From: Micromonospora sediminimaris
GTDB lineage: Bacteria > Actinomycetota > Actinomycetes > Mycobacteriales > Micromonosporaceae
DNA length: 64,000 bases
Assembly (NCBI GenBank): GCA_900112325.1
Contig: FOLJ01000012.1
Location: 179,038 to 243,037, forward strand
Reading direction: 5' to 3'
Position 1 is the first letter of the stretch; every line of letters starts with the position of its first letter. A program made the position numbers and the translations under genes. The notes beneath the pieces are model-generated. The model was given only the letters and a program-made list of their open reading frames with translations, was not told where the DNA came from and searched no databases. Positions 8,908 through 17,750 of the stretch are shown one piece after another.

Positions 8908-10251
8908 ATGCGATCACCCCGTTCCCGCCGCCTCACCGCCGTCGTCGCCCTGACCACTCTGCTCGTCACCGCCGCGCCACCGGCCGCCGCCAACGCCGGT
9001 GGCAAGCCGGGCCGCAGCGACGGCTACCACCGGGTCGGCTACTTCACCCAGTGGGGCATCTACGGCCGGGCGTTCCCGGTGAAAAAACTCGACACCTCCG
9101 GCGCGGCGAGCCGCCTCACCCACGTCAACTACGCCTTCGGCAACGTCAGTGAGGACGGCCGGTGCTATGTGGACGGCGGTCCCGGTGAGGGCGACGCCTG
9201 GGCCGACTACCAGCGTCCCGTCCCGGCGGAGGAGAGCGTCGACGGGGTCGCCGACACCTGGGGTGAACCACTCAACGGCAACTTCGGCCAGTTGGCCAAG
9301 CTGAAGGCCAAGCACCCCGACCTGAAGGTGATGATCTCCCTGGGTGGGTGGAGCTGGTCCACGTACTTCTCCAACGCCGCCCGCACCGACGCCTCCCGCC
9401 GAGCCTTCGTCTCCTCCTGCATCGACCTCTACCTCAAGGGAAACCTGCCGATCCTGGACGGCGGCAGCGGCGGAACCGGTGCCGCCGCGGGCGTGTTCGA
9501 CGGGATCGACCTGGACTGGGAGTGGCCCAACTGGCCCGGTGAACCCGGCAACGTCATCCGCCCCGAGGACCGGGAGAACTTCACCAAACTGCTCGCCGAG
9601 TTCCGCCGGCAGCTCGACGCGTACGGCCGGCAGACACGGCGTCACCACCCACTGACCGCCTTCCTCCCGGCCAACCCGGCCACCATGGACGCCGGCTACG
9701 AGGGACGCAAGATCTTCAAGTACCTGGACTTCGCCACCGTGCAGGGCTACGACTTCCACGGCACCTGGGAGGCGGTGACCAACCAGCAGTCGGCGCTGCG
9801 CGTGCCGAAGGGCGCGCCGGACGACCCGGACTTCTCGGTCGAGGTGGCGATCGACGGCTGGATCGCCCGTGGGGCGCCCCGGCACAAGCTGGTCCTCGGC
9901 ATCCCCTACTACGGCCAGGGGTGGACCGGCGTCACCGGCGGTGGCAACGGGTTGTTCCAACCGGCCACCGGGCCCGCGCCGGCCACCCACGCCGCCGGGT
10001 TCGAGGACTACAAACAGCTCAAGAACCTGACCCGGGACGGCTTCACCGTCCACCGCGACCTGCGCGCCGGACATGCCTGGCTGTTCGACGGCACGACCTT
10101 CTGGACGTACGACGATCCGGTGGTGGTGTTGCAGAAGACCCTCTACATCCGCCGGGCCGGCCTGGGTGGAGCGATGATCTGGTCGCTCGACGGCGACGAC
10201 GACCACGCCACCCTGACCAGGACGATCAGCCTGGGACTCACCACCCGCTAG
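8908..10251 (+). CDS. secreted GH18 chitinase
   Basis: A 447-aa exported endochitinase of glycoside hydrolase family 18. Residues 1-30 are a signal peptide (basic MRSPRSRR, hydrophobic core, AAPPAAANA). The catalytic strand reads FDGIDLDWEWPN and gives the DxxDxDxE motif, with the proton donor Glu205 preceded by Asp198, Asp201 and Asp203. The other hallmark SLGGWSWS and the late YDFHGTWE and MIWSLDGDD strands are present. There is no binding module. ATG 8908 is preferred over GTG 8902, because GGGAG ends 5 nt before it. A strong terminator follows at 10261. Confidence 0.95.
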   Translation: MRSPRSRRLTAVVALTTLLVTAAPPAAANAGGKPGRSDGYHRVGYFTQWGIYGRAFPVKKLDTSGAASRLTHVNYAFGNVSEDGRCYVDGGPGEGDAWADYQRPVPAEESVDGVADTWGEPLNGNFGQLAKLKAKHPDLKVMISLGGWSWSTYFSNAARTDASRRAFVSSCIDLYLKGNLPILDGGSGGTGAAAGVFDGIDLDWEWPNWPGEPGNVIRPEDRENFTKLLAEFRRQLDAYGRQTRRHHPLTAFLPANPATMDAGYEGRKIFKYLDFATVQGYDFHGTWEAVTNQQSALRVPKGAPDDPDFSVEVAIDGWIARGAPRHKLVLGIPYYGQGWTGVTGGGNGLFQPATGPAPATHAAGFEDYKQLKNLTRDGFTVHRDLRAGHAWLFDGTTFWTYDDPVVVLQKTLYIRRAGLGGAMIWSLDGDDDHATLTRTISLGLTTR

Positions 10252-10260
10252 CCGTACCGT

Positions 10261-10294
10261 CGCCCGGCCGCCGTCCCGCACCGGCGGCCGGGCG
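10261..10294. terminator. bidirectional terminator between chitinase and response regulator
   Basis: A perfect 12-bp GC-rich inverted repeat (10261-10272 and 10283-10294, 10-nt loop) lies between two convergent genes that end at 10251 and 10303. Confidence 0.75.
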
Positions 10295-10302
10295 GCGGGC
10301 GC

Positions 10303-10947
10303 TCATCCGAGAATTCCCTCGTGCAGCGCGCGGAGCACCGCGTTCGTACGGTCCCGCGCGCCGAGCTTGGTCAGGATCGTGGAGACGTGGTTCTTGACCG
10401 TCCCCTCGGCGAGAAACAACCCGTCGGCGATCTCCCGGTTGCTGTAGCCGTGCGCCACGAGCCGCAACACCTCCTGCTCGCGTTCGGTGAGGTTCTGCAC
10501 CGGCGGCGCCTGCGGTCCGGCCGGGGACGGCCCGGAGCGGATCGCCCGCAGCATCCGGTCGGTGATCGACGGGGCGATGAGCGTGCCGCCGTCGGCGAGC
10601 GTCCGGATGGCCCGGGTGAGCTGGTCCAACGTGACGTCCTTCAGCAGATAGCCCCGGGCACCCGCGCGCAACGCCGCGAGCACGAGTTCGTCGTCGTCGA
10701 ACGTGGTCAGCACCAGCACCGGGATGTCGACGCCGTCCGCGCGCAGCCGTTCCAGCACCCAGATGCCGTCGAAGCGGGGCATCCGCAGGTCGAGCAGGAC
10801 CACGTCGGGGACGGTACGCGCGATGACCGGGAGCGCGGCCCGACCGTCGTCGGCCTCGCCGACCACGTCGATCCCGGCCACCTCCAGCAGCCCGCGGATG
10901 CCCTGCCGGATCAGGGTCTGGTCGTCGACCACCACCACCCGGGTCAT
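10303..10947 (-). CDS. NarL/LuxR-family two-component response regulator
   Basis: A 214-aa protein. The receiver domain (1-120) has the acidic pair in VVVVDDQ, the phospho-acceptor in VVLLDLRMPRFDG, the Thr in VLVLTTFDDD and the Lys in YLLKDV. The LuxR-type HTH (about 150-210) reads LTEREQEVLRLVAHGYSNREIADGLFLAEGTVKNHVSTILTK in outline. Its start overlaps the stop of the histidine kinase by 4 nt (ATGA), so the two form a coupled pair. The likely target is the ABC transporter divergent from the kinase. Confidence 0.95.
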   Translation of the reverse strand: MTRVVVVDDQTLIRQGIRGLLEVAGIDVVGEADDGRAALPVIARTVPDVVLLDLRMPRFDGIWVLERLRADGVDIPVLVLTTFDDDELVLAALRAGARGYLLKDVTLDQLTRAIRTLADGGTLIAPSITDRMLRAIRSGPSPAGPQAPPVQNLTEREQEVLRLVAHGYSNREIADGLFLAEGTVKNHVSTILTKLGARDRTNAVLRALHEGILG

Positions 10948-12047
10948 CGCGCCGGCACCCGCGCTGTCACCCGGAACCCGTCACCGCCGTCGACCGACAG
11001 CTCACCGCCGAGCGCGGCGAACCGTTCGCCCAGGCCACGCAGCCCGTTGCCAAGCGTCGGTTCCGGTGCTCCCCGGCCGTCGTCGCGAGCGTCCAGCACG
11101 ATCTCCCGTTCGTCGCCGGTCACCGAGATCCGCAGGGTACGCGCGTCGGCGTGCCGGATGGTGTTGGTGACGATCTCCTGAGTGGCCCGGACGAACGCCG
11201 CGCTGTCGTCCTCGTCGACGCGTACCGTCGGGGACACCTCGATGGTCACGTCGAGACCGGGCAGGTCCTGCGTCACCCGACGCAACGCCTGCTCAAGATC
11301 GGGACTTTCGGTACGCAGCCGCCCGACCGTGGCCCGCACGTCGCCGAGCAGCTCCCGGGCGACCTGATCGGCCCGCTCAAGGTGGGTACGCAAGGCCGGC
11401 CCCTCCAGGTGGCGGGCGGTCTCCAGCTCCAGCGTCAGCACCGTCAGCTGGTGGCCGATCAGATCGTGCAGTTCGCGGGAGATGCGCAGCCGCTCCGCCG
11501 TGGCAGCCGAGTCCGAGAGCAGGACGCTGGCGGCCTGCAACTCGACATGCGCCTCGGCCAACTCGCGGCGCATCCGCTGCTCCCGCAGCAGGGTGACCGA
11601 GCTGAGCAGCGTCGCCACCTGGATCAGCAGGTAGAAGATCAGAAGCATGACGCCATCGGCCGGCGCCCGCGTCATCGACGCCGCACCGAAGGTGATCACC
11701 AGTGTGTTCGCGACCACCACCGCCAGCCCCACCGGCAGCGGCACCACGTACACGCTCACGGCTGCGGTGAGGACCAGCAGCACCGGCAACAGCCCCAGGG
11801 TGGATGCGGTCAGCAGCAGGGCCCAGGCGGCGGCGACGGTCGCGGCGAACGCCGCGAACCGCACCAGCCGGGACACGCGGGTGGCCACCGAGACGAGCAG
11901 GGCGACCAGGTAGCAGCCGAACAGCACGATCCACCAGCCGCGCGCGATCGTGGTCCCGATGGCGCCGAACAGGCCGGGGCCGGCGACGGCGACCGCCACC
12001 ACGAGCATCGCGAGGCCGGACCACTCGTCTGTCCCGACCCGTCGCAT
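10944..12047 (-). CDS. two-component sensor histidine kinase (NarX/DesK-like)
   Basis: A 367-aa protein with about five to six membrane segments in the first 150 residues and no large outer domain, so it probably senses a membrane signal. The HisKA_3 dimerisation domain carries the phosphorylated His in LRISRELHDLIGHQLTV. The ATPase domain has IVTNTIRHADA (N box) and DDGRGAPEPTLGNGLRGLGER (G boxes). ATG 12047 is chosen because a candidate -10 box (TAGAGT, 12055-12060) lies 7 nt upstream. It forms a pair with the LuxR-type regulator and is divergent from an ABC exporter, an arrangement typical of drug-response modules. Confidence 0.93.
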   Translation of the reverse strand: MRRVGTDEWSGLAMLVVAVAVAGPGLFGAIGTTIARGWWIVLFGCYLVALLVSVATRVSRLVRFAAFAATVAAAWALLLTASTLGLLPVLLVLTAAVSVYVVPLPVGLAVVVANTLVITFGAASMTRAPADGVMLLIFYLLIQVATLLSSVTLLREQRMRRELAEAHVELQAASVLLSDSAATAERLRISRELHDLIGHQLTVLTLELETARHLEGPALRTHLERADQVARELLGDVRATVGRLRTESPDLEQALRRVTQDLPGLDVTIEVSPTVRVDEDDSAAFVRATQEIVTNTIRHADARTLRISVTGDEREIVLDARDDGRGAPEPTLGNGLRGLGERFAALGGELSVDGGDGFRVTARVPAR

Positions 12048-12054
12048 GATCCCC

Positions 12055-12060
12055 ACTCTA
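12055..12060 (-). promoter_or_regulatory. candidate leaderless -10 box of the histidine kinase operon
   Basis: TAGAGT on the minus strand lies 7 nt before the ATG at 12047, with no Shine-Dalgarno sequence in between. It is the same hexamer as before the SARP gene. Confidence 0.45.
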
Positions 12061-12079
12061 GGTCGGGCCACGGCGAGCC

Positions 12080-12109
12080 CACCTGTGCCGGAAGTAATGC
12101 CGGCAGGTG
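12080..12109. promoter_or_regulatory. inverted repeat in the kinase/ABC divergent region, likely regulator site
   Basis: Arms CACCTG and CAGGTG flank inner CCGG repeats around an AT-rich centre, midway between the two divergent starts at 12047 and 12159. The position suits a binding site for the NarL-type regulator that controls both directions. Symmetry is imperfect (2-nt bulge). Confidence 0.45.
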
Positions 12110-12146
12110 ATGACTTTCGGGACACGACACCGGCCGGACGCGTTCG

Positions 12147-12152
12147 TAGCGT
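12147..12152 (+). promoter_or_regulatory. candidate leaderless -10 box of the ABC exporter operon
   Basis: TAGCGT lies 6 nt before the ATG at 12159, giving a transcript that would begin at the start codon. The inverted repeat at 12080-12109 lies about 40 nt upstream, a normal place for an activator site. Confidence 0.45.
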
Positions 12153-12158
12153 CGAGGC

Positions 12159-12899
12159 ATGCACAGCACCGAACCGGCAATCCTCGCCGAGCACCTCGCC
12201 AAGAGCTACCGCGATACGCGGGCGGTCGTCGATGTGAGTCTGCGGGTCGAGGTCGGTGAGGCGGTCGGTGTGGTCGGCGCCAACGGCGCGGGCAAGACGA
12301 CGACCGTCGAGATGATCGCCGGGCTACGCGTACCCGAACAGGGGCGGGTACGCGTACTCGGCCTCGATCCGCGCCGGGACCGCGCACGGCTGCGACAGGT
12401 CCTCGGCGTGCAGTTGCAACAGGCCCAGCTGCACCACGCGCTCCGGGTCACCGAACTGGTAAACCTCTACCGCAGCTTCTACCCCGATCCCCGGCCCACC
12501 GAGGAGCTGCTGAACCTCGTCGAGCTGACCGAGCAGCGCCGGACCAGCTTCGACAAGCTCTCCGGCGGGCAGCAGCAGCGGCTCTCCATCGCCCTCGCCA
12601 TCGCCGGGCGACCCCGCGTGGTGATCCTCGACGAACTGACCACCGGGCTGGACCCGACGGCACGACGCCGAATGTGGGGCACGGTCGAGCGACTCAGATC
12701 CGAAGGGGTGAGCGTGCTGCTGGTCAGTCACACCATGGAGGAGGTCGAGCGGCTCTGCGACCGGGTCGTGGTGCTCGACGCCGGCCGGGTCGTCGCGCTC
12801 GACACCCCGGCGGGCCTGATCGCACGCGCCGGCACCACCACCCTCGACGACGCGTTCGTCGCGCTCACCGGCCGGCAGTTGACGGAGGAGCCGGCATGA
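12159..12899 (+). CDS. ABC transporter ATP-binding protein
   Basis: A 246-aa nucleotide-binding protein. Walker A is GANGAGKTTTVEM, the signature is KLSGGQQQRLS, Walker B is VVILDELTTGLD, and the H-loop is LLVSHTMEEVE. Walker B has Leu in place of the usual Pro after the catalytic Glu; the Glu is kept. Its stop overlaps the permease start by 4 nt (ATGA), so the products form one exporter. Two-component control by the divergent kinase pair is likely. Confidence 0.93.
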   Translation: MHSTEPAILAEHLAKSYRDTRAVVDVSLRVEVGEAVGVVGANGAGKTTTVEMIAGLRVPEQGRVRVLGLDPRRDRARLRQVLGVQLQQAQLHHALRVTELVNLYRSFYPDPRPTEELLNLVELTEQRRTSFDKLSGGQQQRLSIALAIAGRPRVVILDELTTGLDPTARRRMWGTVERLRSEGVSVLLVSHTMEEVERLCDRVVVLDAGRVVALDTPAGLIARAGTTTLDDAFVALTGRQLTEEPA

Positions 12900-13663
12900 C
12901 CACGCTCGTCGAGGCCCGTCGACCCGGGCTCCGTTCGCTGGTCACCCTGATCGGGTGCGAGGCGAAGATGGTCGTCCGGGACACGGCGGGGCTGGTGGTC
13001 CCGCTCTGCCTGCCGTTGCTGATCATGTTGACCAGTGCCACCTCCGCGAGCCGGACGGTCGTCGCCAACGGGCGCACCGCGTTGGACCTCTACGTCCTGC
13101 CACTCGTGTTCACCATGGTCGTCGCCATCATCGGCATCATCAACATGCCGAGCTTCCTCGCCTACTACCGTCGCTCCGGAATCCTCCGGCGGCTCGGCGT
13201 CACCCCCGCGTCGCCGGCCATGGTCCTCGCCGCCCAGGCCGTCGTCAGCGTCCTTCAGTCGCTCGTCGGCATCGCAGCCGCCCTCGTCGTGGCGTTCCTG
13301 GCCTTCGGCGCCAGCCCGCCCGCCAACCTCGGTGCCGCGGTCGGGGTGGTCGCGTTGGCGATGGCGGCGATGTACGGCACCGGCATGATCGTCGCGGCGG
13401 TCGCGCCCACCCCCAACTCCGCCGTCGCCATCGGCCTGGTCGCCTTCTTCGTCCTCGGCGCCCTCGGCGGCATGTTCGGCGGCCGGGACTCCCTGCCCGA
13501 GGTGCTCGCCGAGATCGGTGGTTGGCTGCCGTTCGGCGCGGCCGTCGAGGCCCTGTCGTCGGCCTGGGCCGGCGCCGCGGTACCGGCGGCGAACCTGATC
13601 GGCCTCGGTGCGACGGTCGTCGTCGCAGCCGTGGTCGCGGGTCTGCTGTTCCGGTGGGAGTGA
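12896..13663 (+). CDS. ABC-2 type transporter permease
   Basis: A 255-aa membrane protein with six segments in the ABC-2 exporter pattern. It has RRSGILRRLGVTPASPAMVLAAQ after the second segment and GGWLPFGAAVEALSSAWAG before the last, both hallmark regions of drug-export permeases. It is coupled to the upstream ATPase by an ATGA overlap. The stop codon itself is part of the terminator stem that follows. Confidence 0.9.
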   Translation: MTTLVEARRPGLRSLVTLIGCEAKMVVRDTAGLVVPLCLPLLIMLTSATSASRTVVANGRTALDLYVLPLVFTMVVAIIGIINMPSFLAYYRRSGILRRLGVTPASPAMVLAAQAVVSVLQSLVGIAAALVVAFLAFGASPPANLGAAVGVVALAMAAMYGTGMIVAAVAPTPNSAVAIGLVAFFVLGALGGMFGGRDSLPEVLAEIGGWLPFGAAVEALSSAWAGAAVPAANLIGLGATVVVAAVVAGLLFRWE

Positions 13664-13682
13664 CCCGTCACTCCCACCGGAA
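13649..13682. terminator. bidirectional terminator overlapping the permease stop codon
   Basis: A perfect 15-bp inverted repeat (13649-13663 and 13668-13682, 4-nt loop CCCG). The left arm includes the last codons and stop of the permease. It separates this operon from the convergent NYN gene. Confidence 0.85.
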
Positions 13683-13707
13683 CACGCCCGCTGAACGGGC
13701 CGGTCGG

Positions 13708-14784
13708 TCAGGACGGCTCGGCGGTGAGCAGGTAGTCGTCCGCCTCGGTGCTCCACCGCAGACCCACCGCGCCTTCCGTGGCGGCGGCCTTGCAGAACTG
13801 CAGAAAGCCTCGGTAGCCCAGCTTCTTCTCGCTGAAGTCCGGCCGCACCCGCCGGAGCTGGTTCTTCAGGCCGGAAAGGGCCACCTCGCCGGTCTCCCCG
13901 CCGAGATCGCGGACCACGGAGCCGAGCAACGCGAACGCCGTCTCCCGGTCGCCGTGTTCCGGCAGGGAGACCTCCGGGTCACCCTTGGCCGGGCCTTCCG
14001 CCAACTCGATGACACGCAGTTCGGCGAGGTGGCGCAGCAGTTCACCGAAGGTACGGAACCCGTGGTCGGACTCGCTGAAGGTGGGATCCTTCCGCAACAG
14101 CGTCCGCTTCAACCGCGAGGCGGTCACCTCCCCGCCGGAACTGCCCTGCAGACCCGCGACGGTCTGCGCGACAAGTACGGCGAGCGCGTCGGCGTCGCGG
14201 GGCGGCTCCTCGGTGGGCGGCACCTCGATCTCCACCTGCTCGGCGGGCCGCGGCTCCGGCTCGGGCAGGCGGGCCGGACGGCCCCGTCGCCCCCGCGTCG
14301 GCAGGATGTCGACGCCCTCCAACCGGTCGTAGTAGAGGAACTCGTCGCAGGCGGGTGGCAGCAGGGCCGAGGTGGACTTCTCGACCCCCACACCGATCAC
14401 CTGCTTGTTGAGTTCGCGGAGCTTGTGCACCAGCGGCGTGAAGTCGCTGTCACCGGTGCACAGGACGAAGGTGGAGATGTACCCGCGTTCGAAGGCCAGC
14501 TCGATCGCGTCGACGGCCATCTTGATGTCGGCGGCGTTCTTGCGGGTGGCGCCCATCCGCTGCGGAATCTCGATCAGCTCGACGTGCGAGCGGGTCAACA
14601 TCCGCCGGTCCTCGTCGAAGTACGACCAGTCGGCGTACGCCCGCCGCACCACCACCCGGCCGCGCTCGGCCAACGCGTCGGCGATCGGTCGGAAGTCGAA
14701 CATCGCCCCACCGTGGTGGTCGCGCACCCCCAGCGCCAGGTTCTCGTAGTCCAGAAACAGGGCGATCCGGTCCTCATGCTCCAC
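13708..14784 (-). CDS. NYN (PIN-like) domain protein with two LOTUS/OST-HTH domains
   Basis: A 358-aa protein. Residues about 1-150 form a NYN ribonuclease-like domain with the acidic clusters IALFLDYENLALG, NAADIKMAVDAIELA and LCTGDSDFTPLV, which bind metal in PIN-type nucleases. A charged Pro/Glu-rich linker (about 160-200) leads to two tandem OST-HTH/LOTUS-like domains at about 200-270 and 282-355. The second ends GYRGFLQFCKAA. LOTUS domains bind RNA, including G-rich structures, so a role in RNA processing or decay is likely. The start is taken as GTG 14784 because homology begins at VEHEDRI; an ATG at 14862 would add 26 unlikely residues. Confidence 0.87.
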   Translation of the reverse strand: MEHEDRIALFLDYENLALGVRDHHGGAMFDFRPIADALAERGRVVVRRAYADWSYFDEDRRMLTRSHVELIEIPQRMGATRKNAADIKMAVDAIELAFERGYISTFVLCTGDSDFTPLVHKLRELNKQVIGVGVEKSTSALLPPACDEFLYYDRLEGVDILPTRGRRGRPARLPEPEPRPAEQVEIEVPPTEEPPRDADALAVLVAQTVAGLQGSSGGEVTASRLKRTLLRKDPTFSESDHGFRTFGELLRHLAELRVIELAEGPAKGDPEVSLPEHGDRETAFALLGSVVRDLGGETGEVALSGLKNQLRRVRPDFSEKKLGYRGFLQFCKAAATEGAVGLRWSTEADDYLLTAEPS

Positions 14785-14866
14785 CCGGGCAGCGTACGTC
14801 GTGCGACCGTGACCGGGCCGGCAGCCGGTGGCACCGCGCCGCGACGGGAGCGTCACGGACAACGGC

Positions 14867-14872
14867 TACCAT
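14867..14872 (+). promoter_or_regulatory. candidate leaderless -10 box of the nucleosidase gene
   Basis: TACCAT lies 6 nt before the ATG at 14879 with no ribosome-binding site in between. No clear -35 box is visible. Confidence 0.35.
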
Positions 14873-14878
14873 CGCCCG

Positions 14879-15445
14879 ATGGATCTTCGCGGCACGATCA
14901 GCCCGGACCGTCCGCTGCTCGTCCTGGCCATCGCCGAGGAGGCCGCGTACCTCGACGCGGAGCTTCCGGTGCTGCTGACCGGAATGGGAAAGGTCAACGC
15001 CGCCGCCGCCGTCGCGGCGACGCTGGCCCGCTTCCCGCTCCCGTCGGTGCTTGTCAACCTCGGCACCGCGGGCGCGCTGCATCCGGGTTGGACCGGCACC
15101 CACGAGGTCGGCAGCGTCCTCCAGCACGACCTGGACACCGAGTTCATCCGCCGGCTCACCGGTCAGACCGTCGGCGCGCCGCTGGCCCTGGGCGACGGCC
15201 CGACGCTGGCCACCGGCGACCGGTTCATCGCCGACGACGCGGCCCGCTCGGCCCTGGCCCGCCGTGCTCACCTGGTGGACATGGAGGGGTACGCGGTGGC
15301 GTCGACGGCGCTTGCCTTCGGCGTACCGGTCCGCATGGTGAAGCAGGTCAGCGACGAGGCCGGCGACGGGGCTGAGCGCAGCTGGCAGGAGTCGGTGGAC
15401 GGCTGCGCCAGCGTCCTCGCCGCTTGGGTGCGGGACAACCTCTGA
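14879..15445 (+). CDS. nucleoside phosphorylase/MTA-SAH nucleosidase family protein
   Basis: A 188-aa protein of the PNP/UDP phosphorylase fold. It has the glycine-rich strand LLTGMGKVNAAAAVA, the core VLVNLGTAGAL, and the substrate-binding motif VDMEGYAVASTA in which Met and Glu hold the ribose. The motif KQVSDEAGDG has the catalytic Asp region. This pattern is closest to short 5'-methylthioadenosine/S-adenosylhomocysteine nucleosidases, which recycle adenine from SAM by-products. At 188 residues it is shorter than the usual 230, so the exact substrate is uncertain. Confidence 0.85.
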   Translation: MDLRGTISPDRPLLVLAIAEEAAYLDAELPVLLTGMGKVNAAAAVAATLARFPLPSVLVNLGTAGALHPGWTGTHEVGSVLQHDLDTEFIRRLTGQTVGAPLALGDGPTLATGDRFIADDAARSALARRAHLVDMEGYAVASTALAFGVPVRMVKQVSDEAGDGAERSWQESVDGCASVLAAWVRDNL

Positions 15446-15550
15446 CAGTCGTGGCCGGCCGCTCGCCGCGCACGTTCGGCGGTGAGCGGCACGTTTGACG
15501 CAGGGAGGCGCGGGTAGCCGCGCTACTGCGGCTACGGATTGGAACGGGGC

Positions 15551-16000
15551 ATGGAGCTGTCGGCACGCACGACGATCATCATGCGGAGTGGCATCCGGGG
15601 GGTCATCGCCGCGATGGCGATGTCCGGGCTACGCCAGGCCACCACCTCCCTGAATCTCGTGCAGAGTTCGCCGCCGAAGTCGGTGATGGAGAAGCTGGTG
15701 CCCGGACTGCTCGACCGGTTGCCCGGCGATCAGCATCCGGCGGCCCTGGCGGTGGCGCACTGGAGCTACGGGCTCGGCGCCGGGCTGGCCTTCGGCGCGC
15801 TGCCCAAACGCCTACGTCACCGGATCTGGGTCGGACCGCTCTACGGCATGGTGCTGCTGCTCGGCTTCCACACCACAATCGCGCCGGTCCTCGGCATCGA
15901 CCGACGGTTGACCGACTGGCACGAACAGTTGGCTCTGGTCGCCGACCATCTGCTGTACGGCATCGTGGTGGCGGGCTTTCCGATGCCGCACCGGGACTGA
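15551..16000 (+). CDS. hypothetical small membrane protein
   Basis: A 149-aa protein with three to four hydrophobic stretches (GVIAAMAMSGLR, HWSYGLGAGLAFGALP, WVGPLYGMVLLLGFHTTIAPVLGI, LLYGIVVAGFPMP). It resembles small conserved actinobacterial membrane proteins of the DUF1440 type, but I cannot assign a function. ATG 15551 is chosen; a GGAACGGGG sequence lies just upstream. It is monocistronic and ends in a shared terminator at 16046. Confidence 0.75.
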   Translation: MELSARTTIIMRSGIRGVIAAMAMSGLRQATTSLNLVQSSPPKSVMEKLVPGLLDRLPGDQHPAALAVAHWSYGLGAGLAFGALPKRLRHRIWVGPLYGMVLLLGFHTTIAPVLGIDRRLTDWHEQLALVADHLLYGIVVAGFPMPHRD

Positions 16001-16045
16001 CAGCCGCCTGTCCGCACCGGCGGCACCGCGCACCCGCCCGTGCCC

Positions 16046-16083
16046 GAGCCTGCCGACGCGCCGCACGCCACGTCGGCAGGCTC
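16046..16083. terminator. bidirectional terminator
   Basis: A perfect 13-bp inverted repeat (16046-16058 and 16071-16083, 12-nt loop) lies between convergent genes that end at 16000 and 16092. Confidence 0.8.
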
Positions 16084-16091
16084 ATACCAGG

Positions 16092-17750
16092 TCAGGCGCC
16101 GCCGGCCAGGTCCCGCCTGCGGAAGGCGGCCACGGCAGCCTGGGCGAGGGCGCCCGCGAGCACGGTCAGCACCACCACCGCGACCACGCTGATGTTTTCC
16201 AGCGGGTACTCCCCCACGTGCTCGAAGGGCGACAGCCGCAGCACACCCTCGGGCAGTTCCAGGATCGGGGCGAAGTAGCCGGCGATCAGCCCGTAGCCGA
16301 GCACCACCCAGATCACCGGCAGCACTCTCGGTGCGGCCGCGTAGAGCAGGGCAGCGGCCGCGAGGACCAGCCAGACCGCCGGGGTGTGCGCGAGGTGGCC
16401 GACCAACAGGTCACCGAGCAGACCGGCATCGCCGGTGCTCGCCGCCGCGCCGACACCCATGCCCACGCCGGCGACCAGCAGCAGCCACGGTACGCCGAGC
16501 GCCACGACGGCGACGTGGCTGCCGATCCAGGCGGTCCGGCTGACCGATGTCGCCAGCACCGGCTCGGCCCGTCCCTCAGTCTCCTCGGCGCGCAGCGACT
16601 GCACGGCGAGTACCGCGTAGACCCCGACGACGAGCGCCATGGTCAGGCCCATCATGCCGAGGTAGCCGGCGAGCAGGTCACCAGAGCCGCCGCCCATGAC
16701 CTCCACCAGGTCCTCGGGTGCGTCCTCGAAGCCGTCCAGCAGGGGCTGGGTGAACGAGCCGTAGGCCACGCCGGCCGCCAGCAGCGCCACGCTCCAGCCG
16801 ATCAGGCTGGCCCGGTGCAGCCGGAACGCGAACGCGAACGGGCCGGCCAGCCAGCTCGCGGCCCGTGGCGACCCCGGACGGGGCGGCACCAGGCCGGCAC
16901 CGAAGTCGCGCCGCGCCGACAGGACGTAGCCGGTGACGGCGGTCGCCGCCGCGAAGGCCAGCGAGACGGCCAACGGCCACCAGCGGTCGTGGACGTACGC
17001 GGCGGTCTGCTGGGACCAGCCGATCGGCGACAGCCACGACAGCCAGGACGGCCCGCTGCCCTGCACCGCCGCCATGTCACCGAGGCCGCGCAACACGAAC
17101 GCGGCACCGAGCGCCGCCCCGGCCATGCCAGCGGCGGCCCGGGGGTACTCCGACAACTGGACGGTGACCGCGGCGATGCCGGCGAAGGCCAGCGCCACCG
17201 CACCGACGGAGGCGCCGAACAGCATGGAGCCGCCCGGATCGAAGCCACGGCTGGCCAGCATCGCACCGATCAGCAGGGCGACAATCACCGCCATCACGGC
17301 GGTGAGGGTCAGTGCTGCGGTCAGTTGGGCGTGCCGACCGACCACATTGGCGCGGACGAGTTCGGCCCGGCCGGTCCGCTCCTCGGTCCGGGTGTGCCGG
17401 ACCACGGTGAGCAGGCCCATCAGGCCGGCGCCGATCAGCACGTAGAGGCCGTACTGGCCGGCGAGGAAACGTTCGATGGTCAGGTCGTCGAAACCGAAGC
17501 CGGGTCCACCGAACAGGGCGCCGGCGGGGCTGCTGGTGAAAGCGGTGAGCCCCGCCAGATCCTCCGGAGTCTGCGCGATGGTGTCCAGCGCGGCTGCGAA
17601 GTACGTCATCAGCAACGGCAGACCGAGCGCCCAGGCAGGCAGCCGGATCCGGTCACGGCGCAGCATGAACCGCAGCAGGCTGCCGGTTCCGGTGACGGCG
17701 GTGCCCGTGCCGGCCGGTGCCGCGCGGTCGAGCGTCGTCGCGGTCATCAC
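16092..17750 (-). CDS. ABC exporter permease (large two-lobed type)
   Basis: A 552-aa membrane protein with about twelve membrane segments in two similar halves, each starting with an RRDRIRLPAW- or HRASLIGWSV-like segment. Each half carries a cytoplasmic RTEERTGRAELVRA or RAEETEGRAEPVLA motif. This repeat is typical of the large permeases of actinobacterial multidrug exporters. Its start overlaps the ATPase stop by 4 nt (ATGA). With the ATPase and the TetR regulator upstream it makes a self-contained exporter module. Confidence 0.9.
   Translation of the reverse strand: MMTATTLDRAAPAGTGTAVTGTGSLLRFMLRRDRIRLPAWALGLPLLMTYFAAALDTIAQTPEDLAGLTAFTSSPAGALFGGPGFGFDDLTIERFLAGQYGLYVLIGAGLMGLLTVVRHTRTEERTGRAELVRANVVGRHAQLTAALTLTAVMAVIVALLIGAMLASRGFDPGGSMLFGASVGAVALAFAGIAAVTVQLSEYPRAAAGMAGAALGAAFVLRGLGDMAAVQGSGPSWLSWLSPIGWSQQTAAYVHDRWWPLAVSLAFAAATAVTGYVLSARRDFGAGLVPPRPGSPRAASWLAGPFAFAFRLHRASLIGWSVALLAAGVAYGSFTQPLLDGFEDAPEDLVEVMGGGSGDLLAGYLGMMGLTMALVVGVYAVLAVQSLRAEETEGRAEPVLATSVSRTAWIGSHVAVVALGVPWLLLVAGVGMGVGAAASTGDAGLLGDLLVGHLAHTPAVWLVLAAAALLYAAAPRVLPVIWVVLGYGLIAGYFAPILELPEGVLRLSPFEHVGEYPLENISVVAVVVLTVLAGALAQAAVAAFRRRDLAGGA

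Noticed and set aside
12955..15375. An 806-codon frame spanning permease, NYN and nucleosidase genes
   Set aside because: It crosses a perfect bidirectional terminator and three well-supported genes; the translation has no family features.
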